NCBI GenBank assembly: GCA_020435085.1 | Contig: JAGRAB010000172.1 | Coordinates: 1 to 5,723, forward strand | Direction: 5' to 3' | Length of the DNA stretch: 5,723 bases | Source: Bdellovibrionales bacterium | Lineage (GTDB): Bacteria; Bdellovibrionota; Bdellovibrionia; Bdellovibrionales; UBA1609 | Shown: positions 1 to 5,615 of the stretch, in pieces | Position numbering within the stretch: position 1 is the stretch's first letter | Layout: each line of letters starts with the position of its first letter | Translations under genes and position numbers: made by a program | The notes under the pieces: generated by a model | What the model was told of the DNA's origin: nothing | Seen by the model: the letters and a program-made list of their open reading frames with translations, nothing else | The model's database searches: none

Positions 1-2
1 CC

Positions 3-1214
3 GACTTTATTGTAGCGACTCCTGGCCGACTCATTGATCTTTACAAAGAACACATTGTCGATTTAACCCAAGTGCGTGCTGTTGTTTTTGATGAGGCTGA
101 CCGCATGTTTGATATGGGCTTTAAAGATGACATGAAGTACTTGCTCAAGCGTATTCCTAAAGAGCGTCAGTTCTTGGTGTTTAGTGCAACACTTAATTTT
201 GATGTAATGAATACAGCCTATGAGTTTGGTGCAGATCCGGTAGAAGTTAATATTAGCAAGGATCAAGCTAAGGCAGAAAATGTGGATGATGAAATCTTTC
301 ATGTGGGCAACGACAATAAACCATCGTATTTATTATCTTTGCTAAAACAACATGAGCCACGCCAATTAATTATTTTCAGTAATTTTAAGCGTAACGTAGA
401 GCGAATTGCTCTATTTCTTAATAAAAATGGTTATTCAGCACTAGGAATTTCAAGCTTACTCACTCAGGCACAGCGCAATCGTGTTATGGCGCAGTTTAAA
501 TCAGAAAGTGATCGAAATATTTTAGTGGCAACAGATGTTGCAGCTCGTGGTCTTGATGTCATTGGTGTTGATATGGTTATCAACTACGAACTGCCAGATG
601 ATCCAGAAAACTATGTTCATCGCATTGGCCGTACCGGGCGTGCGAGTTCAAAAGGAAAAGCTTTTTCTTTGGTGAGTGATCGAGATGTTGAAGCTCTTGC
701 TCGCATTGAAGATTATACGAGAAAAAAAATTAATTCTGGTTGGATAGAAGATGAATTCTTGGTCACGACATATGAAGCCTTTCCTGCAGAACGAGACTTA
801 GAATACACAAAAAGCAATAAACCTGGTTTTTCAAAAGGAAAAGGACCTCGTTCGTCTCACCCTCGTGATGGTCGACGGGATAAGAGAAAAGGTGATGGGC
901 CAGGCTCTCACAAATATTCAAAAGGGAAAAAGTTTTCCTCCAACCGACGTCGCCACAAAGACGAGGGTGGCCGAGAAAAAGAAGCTGGAGCTAGTGTTGC
1001 TTTAGAGAGTGGAGCTCATCGAGACCGTGCTATGGGTCGGCATAAACCAAAATCTTCAGGCAATGGTAAATACGAATCTCAAAGAAAGAGGAAGTTTCAA
1101 AAAAATAGAGGTGCGAGAAAAAGAACCAATGCTTCTCAACCTCGTCCAATACCATCCCAATCAGCAAGTTTGGGCCAAAAAATTGGTGGCTTCTTTAAAA
1201 AGCTATTTAGCTAA
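3..1214 (+). CDS. DEAD-box ATP-dependent RNA helicase, RhlB/RhlE-like (5' end missing)
   Basis: ATP-dependent RNA-unwinding protein of helicase superfamily 2, acting in the cytoplasm in RNA decay, ribosome assembly or cold adaptation. The gene enters the window already open, so the Q motif and Walker A are outside it. In the 403 visible residues the motifs come in order: TPGR (6-9), DEAD (30-33) followed by RMFDMGF, SAT (61-63), LIIFS (about 122-126), ATDVAARGLD (176-185) and HRIGRTGR (206-213). The second RecA-like domain is therefore complete. From about residue 270 the protein is a low-complexity tail rich in Lys, Arg, Gly and Ser, which probably binds RNA, ending in a short amphipathic LGQKIGGFFKKLFS. 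The spacing and wording around DEAD and motif VI resemble RhlB, but long basic tails are also common in RhlE types, so I give no symbol. Where most relatives have G-D before the conserved Q..R of the second domain, this protein reads ISSLLTQAQR. It converges with the next gene, 5 bp apart. Confidence 0.95.
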   Translation, partial: DFIVATPGRLIDLYKEHIVDLTQVRAVVFDEADRMFDMGFKDDMKYLLKRIPKERQFLVFSATLNFDVMNTAYEFGADPVEVNISKDQAKAENVDDEIFHVGNDNKPSYLLSLLKQHEPRQLIIFSNFKRNVERIALFLNKNGYSALGISSLLTQAQRNRVMAQFKSESDRNILVATDVAARGLDVIGVDMVINYELPDDPENYVHRIGRTGRASSKGKAFSLVSDRDVEALARIEDYTRKKINSGWIEDEFLVTTYEAFPAERDLEYTKSNKPGFSKGKGPRSSHPRDGRRDKRKGDGPGSHKYSKGKKFSSNRRRHKDEGGREKEAGASVALESGAHRDRAMGRHKPKSSGNGKYESQRKRKFQKNRGARKRTNASQPRPIPSQSASLGQKIGGFFKKLFS

Positions 1215-1219
1215 GAATT

Positions 1220-1759
1220 CTAAATTGTCCAATGAAATGTGCGAACGATTTCGTTGCAAGATTTGAGTGTCTCTAAAAAAGTTTGTTTATAATCACGACA
1301 TGTAAAAATAACGGCTTTTTGGTCTTTTACAAAAATGACCTGGCGTAATTGCTTTTGGGTATCATTATGAACGAAATCGATCATTTGTGCTAAATAGGGG
1401 CCAACTTTGACTTTTTTTGAAGCTAAAATATCAAAACCGAGGCGTGGGTAATCATTGACCCATTTGCTGACGTAGTCTTTCATGGTGCTATTTGAAGTCA
1501 ACTCATCGACACGAACAGTGAGCGATGGTTGTACACCGTTATTGGTTTTTGGAGCCGCATAAACAGTTTCTATATTTTTAATATCTCGAGGGGTTCTTTG
1601 GTGAATCCAATGGGTATTAGCTGCATTAAGAACAAATCCATATTGAGAAATAAATCTGCCAGAGTTCATTCCAATTAAAAAAGAGCTCGAGGTGGCGGGG
1701 TGAGGGGCCGCAAAACTTTGAGTTGTTATAAGAAGTAGGACCATTACAATGTATTTCAT
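1220..1759 (-). CDS. Small exported protein of unknown function, possibly PsbP/Mog1-like fold
   Basis: I do not recognise a named family. The 179-residue protein begins MKYIVMVLLLITTQSFA, a clear signal peptide with probable cleavage after Ala17, so it should be periplasmic or secreted. The mature part alternates predicted strands and helices: a VLNAANTHWIHQRTP strand near 43-57, LTVRVDEL near 80-87, a helix KDYVSKWVNDYPRLGF, then KVKVGPYLAQMIDFV and QLRQVIFVKDQKAVIFTC, ending in a helix and FHW. This order resembles the PsbP/Mog1-like fold, a weak inference by eye. Cys154 and Cys168 may form a disulfide. The frame is open for 16 more codons upstream, but AAGGAG at 1769-1774 lies 9 nt before the ATG at 1759 and that start gives the signal peptide. 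It is the last gene of the mutY operon, 72 bp after the lipoprotein gene. Confidence 0.85.
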   Translation of the reverse strand: MKYIVMVLLLITTQSFAAPHPATSSSFLIGMNSGRFISQYGFVLNAANTHWIHQRTPRDIKNIETVYAAPKTNNGVQPSLTVRVDELTSNSTMKDYVSKWVNDYPRLGFDILASKKVKVGPYLAQMIDFVHNDTQKQLRQVIFVKDQKAVIFTCRDYKQTFLETLKSCNEIVRTFHWTI

Positions 1760-1768
1760 TTTTCTTTT

Positions 1769-1774
1769 CTCCTT
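1769..1774 (-). promoter_or_regulatory. Ribosome binding site deciding the start of the exported-protein gene
   Basis: On the minus strand this reads AAGGAG, 9 nt before the ATG at 1759-1757. It selects that start over the upstream in-frame ATG at 1807, which would place a charged extension before the signal peptide. Confidence 0.8.
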
Positions 1775-1831
1775 GGGCTGAAGTGCTATTGCAGATAAAT
1801 TTTCCAAGCCCCTTGGGATTCTAACAATAAT

Positions 1832-2902
1832 TTATATATTGTTACACTCTTCCGCTGTTTTGTAAGTAGATTTATAAATTTGTTTTTCGCCAGAGCGGTC
1901 ACTTGTAAAAACATAGTCATTTCCAGATTTTGAAGCGGAGGGTTCGGTTTCGTTTCCTGTGTGCCAGGTGAGTCGTTGAAGGCAAGAACCGTCTCTTTTA
2001 ATGGAATAAAGTTCATAATTGGATTTATCATCACGATTGGAAGAAAAAATGAGCGTTTGATTATCAGGAAGCCAAGTGGGTTGAAAATGAATGCCTTCAC
2101 CAGAAGTGATTTGTTTTGGCTTTTTGGCAGAAGCATTACCAACAAAAATATGGGCCGATGTAAAATCATTGTTGTACTCAACCCAAGCTAAGTATTGGCC
2201 GTTGGGAGAAAGTACTGGTTGTGCTTTTGGAGTTTTTGAAAAAGTGAGTTTTTTTAAATAAACGCCAGTTGTAGACATAACATGAAGGTTGAGAAATTTA
2301 TCTCGGGCTGAAACAAAAATAATAGAATGATCTTTTGGATCAATTGTAGCCTCAGCATCATAATGTTTAATATGAGTTAAACGTTCAATGCGACTGCCAT
2401 TGATAAAGCTAGAATAAATTTCTGTCGGCTGATTCTCCCAAAAAAAGGTTGGTTTTTCTTCTTTCCTCTCTTTACCTGTCAATTTTTCAAGGGACTCTTT
2501 AATAAAGTTGGAATCCTCTTTGGCCTCGTCAGTGGTGCTTGAATAAACAATACGACGTCCATCAGGAGAAAAGGTCACATGTGATGTGACTCCATCCTGG
2601 TAGGTCACTCGTCGCTCTTCACCGCTTCCCAAGTCTAAAATATAAATTTGTGGATTTTCATGATTGGGTCGCATTTCACTAATAAAAGCCATGAGGTTGC
2701 CTTTAGGGGAGAGAGTGGCTTGAGAGTTTGTACCAACGCCAGTGAGTTTTGTGACTGGTGGTGGCGTGAAGCCTTTTGGCAGGTTCAAATCTGCTGGAGT
2801 GACAGTGTTTTGGGTTGTCTGTGAGGCGCAATACGCGAGAAAGAGAGTCGCAAAAGCAAAGAGAAAAACTTTTATTAAAAGTGACCTCGAAAATACCAGC
2901 AT
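1832..2902 (-). CDS. TolB-like / PD40 beta-propeller probable lipoprotein
   Basis: Exported beta-propeller protein of 356 residues related to the TolB C-terminal domain (WD40-like PD40 repeats). Such proteins are envelope scaffolds that bind other proteins; the partner here is unknown. The N-terminus is a signal sequence ending FLAYC, with Cys25 as the likely lipid-attachment residue followed by Ala26, which in Gram-negatives favours the outer membrane. Tyr at -1 of the lipobox is unusual (Gly, Ala or Ser is normal). Repeat cores are visible at about 65 (SPKGNLMAFIS), 112 (SPDGRRIVYSS), 189 (DPKDHSIIFVSAR), 232 (SPNGQYLAWV), 279 (LPDNQTLIFSSNRD) and 325 (SKSGNDYVFTSDRSG), so five to six blades. 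A charged segment at about 124-152 sits between blades. It lacks the N-terminal TolB domain, so it is not tolB itself. An ATG at 2935 also opens this frame, but AAGGAG at 2912-2917 and the signal peptide support 2902. The start is 4 bp after the mutY stop. Confidence 0.88.
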   Translation of the reverse strand: MLVFSRSLLIKVFLFAFATLFLAYCASQTTQNTVTPADLNLPKGFTPPPVTKLTGVGTNSQATLSPKGNLMAFISEMRPNHENPQIYILDLGSGEERRVTYQDGVTSHVTFSPDGRRIVYSSTTDEAKEDSNFIKESLEKLTGKERKEEKPTFFWENQPTEIYSSFINGSRIERLTHIKHYDAEATIDPKDHSIIFVSARDKFLNLHVMSTTGVYLKKLTFSKTPKAQPVLSPNGQYLAWVEYNNDFTSAHIFVGNASAKKPKQITSGEGIHFQPTWLPDNQTLIFSSNRDDKSNYELYSIKRDGSCLQRLTWHTGNETEPSASKSGNDYVFTSDRSGEKQIYKSTYKTAEECNNI

Positions 2903-2906
2903 CAAC

Positions 2907-3899
2907 TCACTCTCCTTTTTTCGAAGGTGTGACATTTAAAGCTTTTTCTACAAGTGAGACAGGGCACCATTGTTTTAATTCTTGGGGGTGAACCCATTTG
3001 TATTTTGCGGCCTTGCTTTTTGCAGAGAGCATTCTTGTTACTACAAAGATTTTATGATGAGTAATTGTGTGAGTGTAGTCAAATTTTTGTGGCCTTTTCT
3101 TTACTTTTTCGCCACTGCCGGGAAGAAGCCACTGGTTTTTTAAAAATGGGAGAGTCTTATTTTTTTCTAATGCAATAAGGCCATGAAAGTTTCGAATTTC
3201 AGGCCGCCAAATCCAAGTTTCCGGCTGCCGCTTTGGTTTTTTACTCGGAAATGCAGAGGGGTTTTTATTTTTCAAAGCCAAACAATTTTTTTTCAAAGGA
3301 CATAAAAGACATGTCGGATTTGTTGGGGTGCAAATTGTTGCACCTAACTCCATAAAAGCTTGGTTTGTTATAGAAGGTTTTTCTGAAAGCTGAACCATAT
3401 TATCCATTTGTGCTTGCACAAAAGCACGGCCAGAGGTTTTCCACCAGTCTCCCGACCAAGCAAATAGGCGTGAGATCACTCGAATTGTATTTCCATCGAC
3501 AACTCCCACGGGCTGTTCAAAGGCAAGGCTAGCAACAGCTCTCGACGTATAGGGGCCAAACCCAGGGAGAAGGAGTAATTCTTCATAAGTTTTTGGAAAA
3601 ATTTTTTTCTCTACAAGTAACTGAGCCGCTTTATGGAGATTTCGAGCTCTGGAATAATAGCCAAGCCCTGCCCATGCAGCAACGACCTTGGCATCAGAGG
3701 CTTTAGCAAGATATTGAAGGGTGGGGAAAAGTTGTAAAAATTTTTGATAAAAAGGAATTACTGCGCGAGAGGTTGTTTGTTGCAGCATTGTTTCAGAGAT
3801 CCATATTTTATAGGGGTCTTTTGTCTCTCTCCATGGGAGATCTCTTTTTTCTTTTTCATACCACTGGTTAAAATTTTTTATGGTCTGTTGAGTAATCAT
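2907..3899 (-). CDS. mutY: A/G-specific adenine DNA glycosylase MutY
   Basis: Base-excision repair enzyme that removes adenine mispaired with 8-oxoguanine, preventing G-to-T changes after oxidative damage. The 330 residues are close to the usual 350. Catalytic Glu36 lies in SETMLQQT and catalytic Asp135 in VDGNTIRVISR, after the helix-hairpin-helix LPGFGPYTSRAVA (111-123). The [4Fe-4S] cluster ligands are complete with family spacing C-x6-C-x2-C-x5-C: Cys190, Cys197, Cys200, Cys206. From about residue 228 a NUDIX-related C-terminal domain follows (HGLIALEK, WLLPGSG). The loop that reads the 8-oxoguanine, FSH in studied MutY proteins, appears here as ITH at 278-280 within YTHTITHHK. The C-terminal domain separates it from plain endonuclease III. 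It is the first gene of a minus-strand operon. No good Shine-Dalgarno precedes the ATG, and a weak -10-like GATACT lies at 3922-3917. Confidence 0.96.
   Translation of the reverse strand: MITQQTIKNFNQWYEKEKRDLPWRETKDPYKIWISETMLQQTTSRAVIPFYQKFLQLFPTLQYLAKASDAKVVAAWAGLGYYSRARNLHKAAQLLVEKKIFPKTYEELLLLPGFGPYTSRAVASLAFEQPVGVVDGNTIRVISRLFAWSGDWWKTSGRAFVQAQMDNMVQLSEKPSITNQAFMELGATICTPTNPTCLLCPLKKNCLALKNKNPSAFPSKKPKRQPETWIWRPEIRNFHGLIALEKNKTLPFLKNQWLLPGSGEKVKKRPQKFDYTHTITHHKIFVVTRMLSAKSKAAKYKWVHPQELKQWCPVSLVEKALNVTPSKKGE
2912..2917 (-). promoter_or_regulatory. Ribosome binding site of the lipoprotein gene, inside the end of mutY
   Basis: Minus-strand AAGGAG lies 9 nt before the ATG at 2902, the same spacing as in the next gene of the operon. 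It overlaps the last codons of mutY, which suggests translational coupling. It also argues against the in-frame ATG at 2935, which would begin a longer N-terminus ahead of the signal sequence. Confidence 0.78.
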
Positions 3900-3961
3900 A
3901 GGCAGTGTTTAGATTTAGTATCGAATCTGTAGAGAATCAATGAAAAGCGACATGAAACAAA

Positions 3962-3981
3962 TGAACTTTTTCAATAGGCCC
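3962..3981 (+). repeat. Lone copy of the palindromic element's end
   Basis: This 20-bp stretch matches the right end of the palindromic element (4174-4193) at 18 of 20 positions in the same orientation, the differences being two adjacent bases before GGCCC. It is also an inverted match to the left arm (4065-4085), with 18 of 21 positions pairing. No flanking sequence matches the rest of the element, so this is either a remnant of another copy or one part of a larger composite unit spanning 3962-4193. Confidence 0.75.
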
Positions 3982-4017
3982 AAATGAGTAAATTTGACTG
4001 ACGTTGGCGAAAGTCAG

Positions 4018-4026
4018 TGGTACTAT
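4018..4026 (+). promoter_or_regulatory. Possible extended -10 promoter of the exported protein / agmatinase unit
   Basis: TGgTACTAT has the TGn extension followed by a 4-of-6 match to TATAAT. Transcription would start about 7 nt downstream, at or next to the ATG at 4034, giving a leaderless or nearly leaderless mRNA. This would fit the absence of a Shine-Dalgarno there. The nearest -35-like TTGACT (3994-3999) is 21 bp away, too far for a normal sigma-70 promoter. A dyad ACTGAC / GTCAGT (3997-4018) lies just upstream and could be an operator. All inferred. Confidence 0.3.
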
Positions 4027-4033
4027 ACAAAGC

Positions 4034-4690
4034 ATGAAAACGTTTCTGATCTCATTAAAGCTACTGGGCCAGTTGAAAAAGTCCAAGTTCTTCGTTGCAA
4101 TCACAAAAAATGACCCTACGACGTACGAAAAAGTACGCCTGCGGGATCATTTTTTGCTTGAACGCCTCGACTTTGAACTTTTTCAACGGGCCCTGCTCTT
4201 CATTTTATTTTTCAGTTTAGGGGTGCAAGCCAAGTCAACAAGTGTGTCGCAGTGCTCTAAAAATGAATTGCAGCGTAAGGATTGTTTACTTCACATGAAT
4301 AATTCTAGCTATCGCTTTAATCATAACCATTTAAGTATTGTGACAAAAACGTGGAAAGCTGTTCATGATTTGCCTCTTTCAGGAGAAAGTCTTGATTGGG
4401 AGTCCGTTCGTGTATTTGATTTGATGGGACGACGATTTTATGAGTTTAAAATATGGGGTGATTTTGAAACGGAAGCAAAAATTCAAAGTCTTCATTGGTT
4501 TTTGGTAGAACTTGAGGGCACAAAAGCGACCTTGAAACTAGATAAAATTATTCAAAAGCGACGTCCTATTTTAAATGGCGAGGGTACGGTGACGGATCGT
4601 TATTTGAAGGATAAGCAAGAGAAACATCAAGTGGTTGCGAAAAATAAAAAAATTATTTGGTTAATGGGTTCTGATAAGGGGGAATTATAA
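4034..4690 (+). CDS. Unrecognised exported protein with a palindromic repeat inserted in its signal-peptide region
   Basis: I do not recognise the family. From the ATG at 4034 the protein has 218 residues. Residues 1-11 (MKTFLISLKLL) look like the start of a signal peptide, residues 12-53 are encoded by the palindromic repeat, and residues 54-66 (LLFILFFSLGVQA) look like the rest of a signal peptide with cleavage after Ala66. The mature part is about 152 residues, has Cys74 and Cys84 near its start, then a mixed alpha/beta-looking region (WESVRVFDLMGRRFYEFKIWG; LHWFLVELEGTKATLKL) and a lysine-rich C-terminus. No enzyme motif is seen. The start is uncertain: TTG at 4004, ATG at 4034 or TTG at 4154 inside the repeat, the last giving a shorter signal peptide. 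None has a strong ribosome binding site. The stop TAA abuts the agmatinase ATG, so the two are surely co-transcribed. The gene may be impaired by the insertion. Confidence 0.65.
   Translation: MKTFLISLKLLGQLKKSKFFVAITKNDPTTYEKVRLRDHFLLERLDFELFQRALLFILFFSLGVQAKSTSVSQCSKNELQRKDCLLHMNNSSYRFNHNHLSIVTKTWKAVHDLPLSGESLDWESVRVFDLMGRRFYEFKIWGDFETEAKIQSLHWFLVELEGTKATLKLDKIIQKRRPILNGEGTVTDRYLKDKQEKHQVVAKNKKIIWLMGSDKGEL
4066..4193. repeat. 128-bp imperfect palindromic element (MITE/REP-like)
   Basis: The outer arms 4066-4086 and 4173-4193 pair with two mismatches; the core of each is GTTGAAAAAGT or its complement, and the ends are GGGCC/GGGCCC. Pairing resumes inside: CAAAAAATGA (4104-4113) with TCATTTTTTG (4147-4156), CCC (4114-4116) with GGG (4143-4145), and CGTAC (4122-4126) with GTACG (4133-4137) around a GAAAAA loop. 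The segment between the outer and inner arms pairs poorly. It has no room for a transposase, so it would need one in trans. Its length, palindromy and flush GGCC ends fit a miniature inverted-repeat or REP-type element. It lies wholly within the open frame of the exported-protein gene and contributes no stop codon in that frame. Confidence 0.85.
4676..4682 (+). promoter_or_regulatory. Ribosome binding site of the agmatinase gene, inside the preceding gene
   Basis: AAGGGGG lies 8 nt before the ATG at 4691 and within the last codons of the preceding gene, whose TAA (4688-4690) touches that ATG. This layout is typical of translational coupling: ribosomes ending on the first gene can start the second. 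Confidence 0.75.
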
Positions 4691-5614
4691 ATGGAATACA
4701 AACCAATCAGTGGTCGAGAGTTTCCTCGCTTTTCTGCAATAAAGACTTTTTTTCGACTTCCCCATGTTGAAGTGGATGCCGATTATGATGTAGGTATTGT
4801 GGGAATTCCTTATGATGGTGGTGTTTCTTATCGACCTGGGGCAAGGTTTGCACCAACAAAAGTTCGAGAGGCATCATCGTTGGGGCGCGGGTTTCACTGG
4901 TCGCGTGGTTATAATGTACTTGAACAAAAAAAAGTGGCTGATATTGGAGACTGTCCAACGGTTCCGATCGATCAAGCTCAGACCTATGAAAAAATTGAAA
5001 ACTTTTTTTCCACTCTTCTTCAATACAATAAAAAATTTGTCTCAATTGGTGGAGATCATTCAACGACTTTACCGGTTTTACGAGCTTTAAAAAAGAAATA
5101 CCAAGTACCGTTGGGCTTTATCCATTTTGATGCGCACCTTGATACTTATCCTGCGGCTTGGGGGTGTGAATATCATCACGGTTCATTTGTACGTCACGCG
5201 ATTGAAGAAAAATTAATTGATCCTAAGAAGACTATTCAAATAGGGATTCGAGGGCCACTGACGGGCAAAGACGATCTCGATTTTGTCAATAAACACGGTA
5301 TTCAAGTGATTACGGTCGATGATATTCGAATTCAAGGGCTAGAAAAGTTTATTTTGCAACTTCCGCAGTTTTCTCAAGGACCAACATATTTGAGTTTTGA
5401 TATCGATTGTTTAGACCCAGCCTATGCACCAGGAACAGGAACGCCTGTTGTTGGTGGCTTAACAACTTATGAGACTCAACGGATACTTCGTGCATTAAAA
5501 ATAGATCAATTGGTAGGAGCTGACATTGTTGAGGTTTCTCCTCCTTACGATACCTCTGAAATTACAGCTCTTGCAGCTGTCGATACCCTCTTCGAACTCC
5601 TCTGCCTCCTCTAA
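4691..5614 (+). CDS. speB: Agmatinase-family ureohydrolase (agmatinase-like)
   Basis: Binuclear manganese enzyme of the arginase/agmatinase/formiminoglutamase family. Agmatinase splits agmatine into putrescine and urea in polyamine synthesis, in the cytoplasm. The 307 residues match the usual length (about 300-320). All six metal ligands are present: His123 in GGDHS, Asp147, His149 and Asp151 in FDAHLD, and Asp237 and Asp239 in SFDIDCLDPAYAPGTGTP. His163 in HHGSF and Glu281 in DIVEVSPPYD sit where the family has its substrate-binding or proton-shuttle residues. N-terminal VGIVGIPYDGGVSYRPGARFAP is typical of the agmatinase branch, as is PGTGTPVVGGL. Related enzymes act on guanidinobutyrate, guanidinopropionate, proclavaminate or other guanidino compounds, and motifs alone cannot fix the substrate, so the symbol is provisional. 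No arginine decarboxylase gene lies in the window. Translation is probably coupled to the preceding exported-protein gene. Confidence 0.9.
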   Translation: MEYKPISGREFPRFSAIKTFFRLPHVEVDADYDVGIVGIPYDGGVSYRPGARFAPTKVREASSLGRGFHWSRGYNVLEQKKVADIGDCPTVPIDQAQTYEKIENFFSTLLQYNKKFVSIGGDHSTTLPVLRALKKKYQVPLGFIHFDAHLDTYPAAWGCEYHHGSFVRHAIEEKLIDPKKTIQIGIRGPLTGKDDLDFVNKHGIQVITVDDIRIQGLEKFILQLPQFSQGPTYLSFDIDCLDPAYAPGTGTPVVGGLTTYETQRILRALKIDQLVGADIVEVSPPYDTSEITALAAVDTLFELLCLL

Positions 5615-5615
5615 A

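Larger units (their letters stand above)
3900..4033. other. Divergent intergenic region between mutY and the exported-protein gene
   Basis: This 134-bp region must hold the promoters of both divergent units. Leftward, a weak -10-like GATACT (3922-3917, minus strand) is the only candidate seen, with a poor TTTTCA 18 nt upstream. Rightward there is an extended -10 (see separate entry). The region also holds a lone repeat end at 3962-3981 and a small dyad, ACTGAC / GTCAGT, at 3997-4002 and 4013-4018. The frame of the rightward gene is open back to a TTG at 4004, but nothing supports use of that codon. Confidence 0.6.

Noticed and set aside
1195..1235. Bidirectional terminator between the convergent helicase and exported-protein genes
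   Set aside because: Only 5 bp separate the stops, and the sole palindrome (AGCTATTTAGCT, 1201-1212) has a 2-nt loop and no T-runs.
1760..1807. Longer N-terminus (ATG at 1807) for the small exported protein
   Set aside because: It places a charged stretch before the signal peptide, and the AAGGAG at 1769-1774 clearly serves the ATG at 1759.
1804..1816. Hairpin CCAAG-CCC-CTTGG between lipoprotein and exported-protein genes as terminator
   Set aside because: Only 5 bp of stem and no T-run in the minus-strand direction of transcription; the genes appear co-transcribed.
1822..1844. AT-only-like hairpin TAACAATA / TATTGTTA at the lipoprotein stop codon
   Set aside because: 8-bp stem with a single GC pair and no T-run; too weak to call a terminator, plausible by chance in AT-rich DNA.
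1786..2191. Open frames overlapping the lipoprotein gene on both strands
   Set aside because: They lie within a well-supported beta-propeller gene, lack ribosome sites and have no recognisable protein features.
1832..2902. tolB of the Tol-Pal system
   Set aside because: No N-terminal TolB domain and no tolQ, tolR, tolA or pal neighbours; only the propeller part is shared.
2903..2935. Longer N-terminus (ATG at 2935) for the lipoprotein
   Set aside because: It overlaps mutY by 29 bp, lacks its own ribosome site, and the site at 2912-2917 is correctly spaced for 2902.
2907..3899. Endonuclease III (nth) as identity of the glycosylase gene
   Set aside because: Catalytic Glu in SETMLQQT, the lack of the Nth catalytic Lys pattern and the extra C-terminal NUDIX-like domain all indicate MutY.
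4004..4033. TTG at 4004 as the start of the exported-protein gene
   Set aside because: No ribosome binding site; it would add MAKVSGTIQS ahead of a better signal-peptide start and would lie across the promoter-like sequence. ATG at 4034 is preferred.
4707..5090. Open frames inside the agmatinase gene, one per strand
   Set aside because: Composition is that of shifted readings (His- and Gln-rich), and the overlapping agmatinase frame has all its catalytic motifs.
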